From positions 1-64,000 of the forward strand of contig NW_025958713.1 of NCBI RefSeq assembly GCF_023159225.1: a stretch of 64,000 nucleotides of DNA, given 5' to 3'. This DNA is from Perognathus longimembris pacificus. Lineage: Eukaryota; Chordata; Mammalia; Rodentia; Heteromyidae. How positions within the stretch are numbered: position 1 is the stretch's first letter; each line of letters starts with the position of its first letter. The notes under the pieces were generated by a model. That model did no database searches and had not been told where the DNA came from. It saw only the letters and a program-made list of their open reading frames with translations. Of the stretch, positions 56,601 through 64,000 are shown piece by piece. The translations under genes and the position numbers were made by a program.

Positions 56601-59154
56601 GAAGTTTCACGATCACAATGGGCATGAGGTCACGAGGTGTGACCTTCTAATGAAGGTACTAGATCAAAATGAATATCAGGTCCAAAGAAATGTTTATGGT
56701 CAAACTATTAATGGGCATGAGTTATTAATAATGATGAGGTCCCAATAAATGAGAGATCACAACTGATCACAATCCTTATTGAGGAGAGATCACAGTGGGC
56801 ATGAGATCAGAATGATCATAGATTGTAATGGAGTTGGGCTCACACTGGGAATTTAATAATAATGGGTGTGAGTTAAAAATGAGGGTTAAGTTTTAGTAGG
56901 GTAAGTTCACCACTGGTGTGAAGTACTAGATGTCTTGAGGTCAAATGGTGTGTAGCCCTAATGGATGAGAGATTATAATGTTATGAAATCACAATGTATA
57001 TGAGGTATAATGTTTGTGAGGTTATAATGGGTGTGAGGTCACAATGAGAATGTGGTCATATTGGCTGTAATATCTTAGCAAATGTGGAGTCACAAAGATG
57101 TGAGGCCACAGCTGAATGAGGTCATAATAGATGTGAATACATAATGCAGGTGAGTTCCTAATAGAACCTGAGGATTCAGAGGGCTTAAATCTTAGATTAC
57201 ATGATGTTAAGTCACCTAGGGTTTATAGTGGGTGTGAGGATGTAGTGTGTGTGAGGTCACAATGGGTATGAGGTCCAAATCTTCATGATGACACAGTGGA
57301 TATGAAGTTATGATGGGCACAAGATCTCAATGGGTGTGTAAGATCCTCATATTTGTAACGTCTAATGAGTATAAGATCACACTGAATATGAGGTCAAAAG
57401 TTGTATAAAGTTCTTCTTGGTGTGATTCTTCCCACACAGGGGTGTAAGGATCTAATAAGTTTACACTGAATATGCTGTCACAATAGTTGTGAGGTCACAA
57501 TGGCTGTCAGGTCCCAATGGTGTTTGTAAATCCACAATGAGAATAAGATCTTAATAGGCCTGAGGTCAATGGGGTTATAGTCCTAATGGATAGGCGATCA
57601 CTGTGAGTGAGATCAAATAGCCTTTGCTGCTACTGGTTGTGAAGTCACCTGGGTATGAAGTCACAATGCGTGTTAGATCCTTATGAGCACATGATCCTAA
57701 TGGGTATGAAGTAAAAAATGTTTATATTTCTAATGAGAAGTTTGAAATAACAATGGATGTCACGTCTTAATATTTTTGAGTTCACAGTGACCATTATTCC
57801 TAATGAGTGTGAGGTGGTACAGGGTTTGAGGTCACAATAAGTAGGTACCTTAAGTCATAATTGGCATAAGGTTGCATGGGTGTGTGATCCCAAGAGGCTT
57901 GTGGTCATAACTGATTTGGAATGACAATGTGTGTGACAGTGTACAAGTTGGTGTAAGGTCACACATGCTGTCATAATGGCCATGAGGCCCTGGTGGGTGT
58001 TGGTCAATAGGCATGAGGTCCTATCAAGTGTTTGAGGTCCCACTGGACATGAGGTCAAAATGGGTGTTGAATTTCAAATGGGCAAGGGTCCCAATGGGTG
58101 TAAGATTTTAATGTGCATGTGGTCCCAATGGGTTTGTAGTCCCAATGGGTATTAGGTCCTAATAGGTATTTTGTATACTATCACAATTGGCATGAATCTT
58201 AATAGGTAATATTACTGTGGGTGTCAGGTCCAATTGAGGGTATGGGTATGATATCCTAATGAGTGACTCTCTTATGTGTGTGAAGTCACAATGAGTGTGA
58301 GGTCACAATGGGTGTTAGGTATTAGTTGATGTGAAGCCACAATGGGAACTAGGACACGATGTGTATGATATCCTAAGGGGTGTGAGGTGCTAATATCCAT
58401 GTAGTCACAGTGAATGCAGGGTCACCATGGGAGTGAAGCATGAGTGTGAAATGTGGCCAAAATGGGCATGATACCACATGGGCATGAAGACATAATAGAT
58501 GTGAGATCCTCAGATTTTATAAGTAATCATGGATGTGAGGTCATAATGGATAAAACATAGAAACAATTGTGAGCTCACAATGTGTGTGATGTCAAAAATT
58601 GTGTTTCATAATAGATGTACACCTAATGGATATGTAGTTCAAACTGGGAAAGTTGACAAAATCAGTGTGAGATTCGGAGAGTGTAAGACCAAACTATACT
58701 AAGGTCCTATTGTTTGTAGTGTCAAAATGTGTTTGTGGTCACAATGAGCATGAGGACCATATGGATGTGAGACCCTAGTGGGATATGAGGTCAAAATATG
58801 GGTGAGGTCACAATGATCACAACAAGGTCCCAATTGGAGCTATGTGGTTACAAGGTTCATGAGGTCACAATGGATCTGAGGTCTTATTGGTATGAAGTGA
58901 GATTGGGTCTAATAGGCAGGAGGTCAAAATGTGAAGTGCACAGAATGTATTAGGTATTTGTAGGTGTGAGGTCAGAGGGTACGTGAGGTCTTAATAATGG
59001 CATGAAGTTCTAATGGCTGTTAAATGCAAATGAGCTGAGGTCACAATGAGCAGGAGCCCCCCCCCACACACACACCATGTGTGTAACGTTAAATGGATTT
59101 GAGGTCTTAATCAGAAGAGTGAAGGGACAATGGGCATGATGTCAAATGCACCTG

Positions 59155-59283
59155 CATTCAATGAAATGCCTCTTTCACCTCTAGGCTTTTCATCATGGAG
59201 TGGAGAATTCCCTCCACCTAGCAAGAGGCACTAGGAGGGCTGAAAGAAGTAACTTAAACTCAGCATCCCTACTTCCTGACAGA
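59155..59283. other. Unique island inside the 17-bp satellite
   Basis: About 130 bp with no monomer resemblance (CACCTGCATTCAATGAAATG to CCCTACTTCCTGAC). The satellite resumes with a block that repeats its own beginning. No frame or known repeat recognised. Confidence 0.6.
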
Positions 59284-59515
59284 TGTGAGGTCATAGTGTG
59301 TGTGAGTTCACAATGCATTGAAATCATTGTGATGTGACAGTGAATATATGTCTAATGTGTGTGAGGGAAGAGTGAATGTGAGGACATAGTGAGTTTTTGT
59401 TCACAGTAGGCCAAGGTCCTAACTGATATGAGGACGGAATTTATGTGAAGCCAAATGGGCACGAAGTTGTAATGAATGTGAGGTCACAATGGATTTGAGT
59501 ACATAATAGAGCTTG
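59284..59515 (+). repeat. Second copy of the satellite's first 240 bp
   Basis: Follows 53654-53896 in order: GAGTTCACAATGCATTGA, GTGTCTAATGGGTGTGAG-type sequence, GTTCACAGTAGGCCAA, GTCCTAACTGATATGAG and GAGTACATAATAGAGCT. The spacing is about 5.63 kb. The copy stops at GAGCTTGAATAG, where the pentamer satellite starts. Confidence 0.85.
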
Positions 59516-62500
59516 AATAGAATAGAATGGAGTAGAATATTCTAGAATGGAAAGGAATATAATGCAATAGAATAGAATGAAGTAGAATATTCTAGAATAC
59601 AATAGAATGCAGTAGAATATTCTAGAATAGAATAGAATGGAGTAGAGTGGAGTAGAATAGTCTGGAATAGAATAGAATAGAATAGAATAGAATAGAATAG
59701 AATGGAGTAGAATATTCTAGAATGGAATGGAATGGAATGGAATAGAATCGAATGGAGTAGAATATTCTAGAATTGAATGGAATAGAATGGAGTAGAATAT
59801 TCCAGAATATTCAAGAATGGAATGGAATAGAATAGAATTGAATGGAGTAGAAAATTCTAGAATAGAATAGAATAGAATGGCGTAGAATATTCTAGGATAG
59901 AATAGAATGGAGTAGAATGGAGTAGAATAATCTAGAAAAGAATAGAAGAGAATGGAGTAGAATATTCTAGAGTGGAATGGAATAGAATGGAGTAGAATAT
60001 TCCAAAATATTCTAGAATAGAATGGAATAGAATAGAATGGAGTAGAATATTCCAGAGTAGTATACAATGGAATGGAGTAGAATATTCGAGAATAGAATAG
60101 AATAGATTGGAGTAGAATATTATAGAATAGAATAGAATTGAATAGAATAGGAGAAGAATATTCTACATTAGAACAGAATGGAGTAGAATAATCTAGAATG
60201 GTATAGAATGGAGTAGAATGGAGTAGAATATTCCAGAATAGAATAGAATGGAGTAGAATATTCTAGAATAGAATGGAGTAGAATATAATAGAATAGAATG
60301 GAATCGATTGGAGTAGAATATTCTACAATAGAATGGATTGGAGTAGAATATTCTAGAATAGAATAGATTATAATAGAATGTAATTGAATATGCTAGAATT
60401 GAATGCAATGGAATGGAATGGAATGGAGTAGAAAATTCTAGAACAGAATAGAATAGAATTGAATGAATGGAATGGAGTAGAATATTCTAGAATAGAATAG
60501 AATGAGTAGAATACTTCAGAATAGAACAAAATGGAGTAGAAATGAGTAGAATATTCCAGAATAGAATAGAATAGAATAGTATAGAATAGAATGGAGTAGA
60601 ACATTCTAGATTGGAATGGAATTGAATGGAGTAGGGTATTCAGGAAAAGAATGGAATAGAATAGAATGGAGTGGAATATTCTAGAATAGAAGAGAATAGA
60701 ATAGAATAGAATGGAGTAGAATATTCCAGAATAGAATAGAATAGGAGTAAAATATTCTAGAATAGAATGGAATGGAATGCGTTGGAGTAGAATATTCTGG
60801 AATAGAAAATAATGGAGTAGAATATTCTAGAATAGAATAGAATGGAGTAGAATAGAATAGAATACAATACAATAGGAGTAGAATATTCTAGAATACAATA
60901 GAATAGAATGGTGTAGAATATTCCAGAATAGAATGGAATAGAATAGAGTAGGAAGAGAATATTCTAGAATACAACAGAAAAGAAAGGAATGGATTAGAGT
61001 AGAATATTATAGAATGGAATAGAAGGGAGTAGAATATTCTTGAATAGAATAGAATAGAACAGAATGGAGTAGAATATTCTAGAATATTCTAGAATAGAAT
61101 AGATTGGAATAGAATATTCTAAAATAGAATAAAATAGAATAGAATAGAATAGAATGGTGTAGAATATTCTAGAATAGAATAGAATAGAAAAGAATAGAAT
61201 AGAATGGAATCGAATGGAGTAGACTATTCTAGAATAGAATGGAATGGAATGGAATGGAGTAGAATATTCTACAATAGAATAGAATGGAGTATAATATTCT
61301 AGAATAGAATAGAATGGAGTAGAATGGAGTATAATATTCTAGAATAGAATAGAATGGAATGGAGTAGAATATTCTAAAATGGAAGGGAATAGAATGGAGT
61401 AGGATATTCCAGAATATTCTAGAATAGAATGGAATAGAATAGAATGGAGTAGAATATTCTAGAATAGAATAGAATAGAGTAGAATATTCCAGAATAGAAT
61501 AGAATGGAATGGAGTAGAATAATCTAGAATAGAATCGAATAGAATGGAGTAGAATATTCTATAATAGAATAGAATGGAGTATAATATTCTAGAATGGAAT
61601 TGATGGAGTAGAATGGAGTAGAATATTCTAGAATGGAATAGAATGGAGTAGAATATTCTAGAATAGAATGAAATAGAATGGAGTAGAATAGTCTAGAATA
61701 GAATGGAATCGAATGGAGTAGAATATTCTAGAATAGAATGGAATGGAATGGATTGTAGTAGAATATTCTACAATAGAATAAAAGGAGAAGAATATTCTAG
61801 AATAGAATAGAATGGAGTAGAATTGAGTAGAATATTCTAGAATAGAATAGAATAGAATAGAATAGAATGGAGTAGAACATTCTAGAATGGAATGGAATAG
61901 ACTGGAGTAGGGTATTCTAGAATAGAATGGAATGGAATAGAATGGAGTAGAATAATCTAGAATAGAATAGAATAGAAGAGAATGGAGTAGAATATTCTAG
62001 AATATAATAGAATAGAAGAAAATATTTTAGAATAGAATGGATTGGAAGGGAATGGAATGGAATGGAATAGAATATTTTGGAATAGAATTGAATGGAGTAG
62101 AATATTCTAGAATAGAATAGAATGGAGTAGAATAGAACACAATAGAATAGAATAGAATAGGAGAAGAATATTCTAGAATAGAATGGAATGGAATGGAGTA
62201 GGATACTCTAGAATAGAAGGGAATAAAATAGAATAGAAGAAAATAGAATGGAATGGAGTAGAATATTCTGGAATCTGATCAAATAGAGTAGAAAGAAGTA
62301 GAATATTCTAGAATAAAATGGAATCAAATCGAATCGAATAGAATTGAATCGAATCCAATCGAATAAAATAGAAAATACGAGAATGGAGGAGAATATTCTA
62401 GAATAGAGTAGAATAGAATGGAGTAGAATATTCCAGAATATTCTAGAATAAAATGGAGTAGAATATTCTAGAATAGAATAGATTGGAGAAAAATATTCTA

Positions 62501-63735
62501 GAATAGAATGGAGTAGAATATTCTTGAATAGAATGGAATAAAATAGAGTAGGAGTAGAATATTCTAGAATACAATAGAAAGGAATGGAATGGATTGGAGT
62601 AGAATATTCTAGAATAGAATGCAATGGAGTAGAATATTCTTGAATATAATAGAATAGAATGGAATGGAATGGAGTAGAATAGTCTAGAATAGAATAGAAT
62701 GAAGTAGAATATTCTACATTAGAATAGAATAGAATAGAATAGAGTAGAATGGAGTAGAATATTCTAGAATAGAATAGAATAGAATGGAGTCGAATATTCT
62801 AGAATGGAATGGAAGAGAATGGAATAGAATAGAATGGAGTAGAATATTCTATAATTGAATTGAATAGAATGGAGTAGAATAGAATAGAATGGAGTTGAAT
62901 ATTCTAGAATAGAATAGAGTAGAATATTCTAGAATAAAATAGAATGGAGTAGAGTATTCTGGAATAGGATGGAATAGAATAGAATCGAAAAGGAGTAGAA
63001 TTTTCTAGAATAGAATAGAATGCAGTAGAATATTCTAGAATAGAATAAAATAGAATGGAATCGAATGGAGTAGAATATTCTAGAATAGAGTGGATGAGAG
63101 TAGAATATTCTAGAACAGAATAGAATAGAATGGAGTAGAATATTCTAGAATGGATTGGAATGGAACGGAATGGAGTAGAATAATCTAGAAGAGAATAGAA
63201 TGGAATGTAATGGAATGTAGTAGAATATTCTAGAATAGAATAGAATGGAGTAGAGTATTCTAGAATATAATAGAATGGAGTAGAATATTCTAGAATAGAA
63301 TAGAATAGAATAGAATGGAGTAGAATAATCTAGAATAGAATGGAGTAGAATATTCTAGAATAGAGTAGAATGGAGCAGAATATTCTAGAATAGAATAGAA
63401 TAGAATGAAGTAGAATATTCTAGAATAGGATAGAATACGAGTAGAATATTCTAGAATAGAATGGATGGAACGGAGAAGAATATTCTACAATAGAATTGAT
63501 TGGAGTACTATATTCTAGAATCGAATAATCTAGAATAGAATAGAAGGCAGTAGAATATTCCAGAATACAATAAAATAGAATAGAAGAGGAATAGAATATT
63601 CTAGAATAGAATGGAATGGAAAGGAGTAGGATATTCTAGAATAGAAGAGAATCAAATAGAATAGAATAGAATAGAATAGAATGGAATGGAGTAGAATATT
63701 CTGGAATCGAATCGATTAGAGTAGAATCGATTAGA
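59516..63735 (+). repeat. Pentamer satellite, second block
   Basis: Same family and orientation as 29198-42376: AGAAT pentamers with GAATATTCTAGAA elements every 40-60 bp. Variants GAATATTCCAGAA and GAATAATCTAGAA are frequent. Ends ATCGATTAGAGTACCGTGG, joining unique DNA. Confidence 0.95.
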
Positions 63736-63838
63736 GTACCGTGGCCAGTGAAATGCACTGGTTCCTTCCCGATATCTTTGCCCTGAAGAACATTCTGGAA
63801 ATTCTCCACGTCGGCCTCACTCAGCGTGCGCCTTCGGC
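63736..63838 (-). pseudogene. Exon-like coding stretch of unknown gene, cut by satellite
   Basis: On the minus strand, a pyrimidine-rich run ending TTTGCAG (63845-63839) is a good splice acceptor. After GC, the frame reads RRRTLSEADVENFQNVLQ and continues GKDIGKEPVHFTGHG without a stop. It has a balanced, protein-like composition unlike any other frame here. The satellite begins at the next codons, so either the donor is at the boundary (CACG|GTACTC is a weak donor) or the exon is truncated. I do not recognise the gene. It could be a real exon at the edge of a gene lying to the left before rearrangement, or a fragment carried in by segmental duplication. Confidence 0.4.
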
Positions 63839-64000
63839 CTGCAAATGCACGACCACAAAGGGAAATGGACGCCCATTAGACTCCATGGAATTTCACCTGA
63901 TGCCACCGGGGGCCTCCCCAGGGGAGTAGGGGGGAGGGAGACGTCACCAACCCAGTGCGAGGACAGAGTAGGTGTTGTGGCTGGAACTTTGGTAGGTGTA
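63839..64000 (-). other. Unique flanking DNA, possible intron
   Basis: GC-rich unique sequence. Read on the minus strand it would be the intron 5' of the exon-like stretch, with TTTCCCTTTGTGG leading to the acceptor. A plus-strand frame (63741-63929) is open but has no recognisable features. Confidence 0.4.

Larger units (their letters stand above)
53621..59515 (+). repeat. 17-bp satellite GAGGTCACAATGGGTGT
   Basis: Highly degenerate 16-19 bp monomers, the clearest runs being near 57010-57050 and 58270-58320 (GGGTGTGAGGTCACAATG). Two monomer types alternate: GAGGTCACAATGG and GAGGTCCTAATGG. Each intact monomer contains AGGTCA, GGTGTGA and the inverted pair TGTGA-GG-TCACA. Degeneracy is much greater than in the pentamer satellite, so this family is older. 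Confidence 0.9.

Noticed and set aside
4649..63735. CRISPR-like arrays
   Set aside because: No unique spacers between identical repeats; contiguous degenerate monomers in a mammalian genome.
29198..63735. Classical kangaroo-rat satellites (ACACAGCGGG) or telomere repeats
   Set aside because: Neither ACACAGCGGG arrays nor tandem TTAGGG were seen in this window.

Overview
This window is mammalian repeat-rich DNA, almost certainly from a heteromyid or geomyoid rodent such as a kangaroo rat or pocket mouse. The main evidence is a set of tRNA-Ala-like dimeric SINEs and a B1-ID composite SINE whose wording I recognise from that group; this is recognition from memory, not a search. No intact protein-coding gene is visible. 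The long open frames are translations of simple repeats and satellites (PSIHPS-, IFYSIL-, SSRPRPEFKAQ- and similar strings) and are not annotated as genes. The only genuine protein-coding remnants are pieces of gag and pol in a deleted provirus at the left end and one exon-like stretch at the extreme right end, on the minus strand.

Layout, left to right. 1-445: (TTCC)n. 446-4648: gammaretrovirus-like provirus with paired 289-bp LTRs, PBS, splice donor, gag matrix fragment, broken integrase and PPT; most of gag, protease, RT and env are missing. 4649-8405: 20-bp satellite reading GGCCTTGAACTCAGG on the plus strand. 8406-18768: cassettes built of a 122-bp tandem array with CTCF-like cores, a fixed pair of tRNA-like SINEs and (TATC)n tracts. 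18769-29197: the 20-bp satellite again, in the opposite orientation, so that about 4.65-10.45 kb and 16.7-23.4 kb form a large inverted repeat. 29198-42376: a GAATA/GAATG pentamer satellite punctuated by ATTCT. 42377-46848: the CTCF-like cassettes again. 46849-53620: (TATC)n and (CCAT)n arrays with one 650-bp unique island. 53621-59515: a 17-bp satellite of the form GAGGTCACAATGGGTGT. 59516-63735: the pentamer satellite again. 63736-64000: unique DNA with an exon-like open stretch on the minus strand.

The most notable pattern is that four unrelated repeat families each repeat a recognisable factor-binding sequence at high density. The 20-bp satellite keeps a tRNA B box (RGTTCRANNCC) and looks derived from the local SINE. 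The 122-bp array carries CTCF-like CCACTGGGTGGCGC cores. The pentamer satellite is a continuous nGAAn grid with perfect three-unit heat-shock elements (GAATATTCTAGAA), recalling human satellite III. The 17-bp satellite repeats AGGTCA and GGTGTGA. The sequence matches are direct observations; binding, transcription and any architectural or stress-response role are inference.
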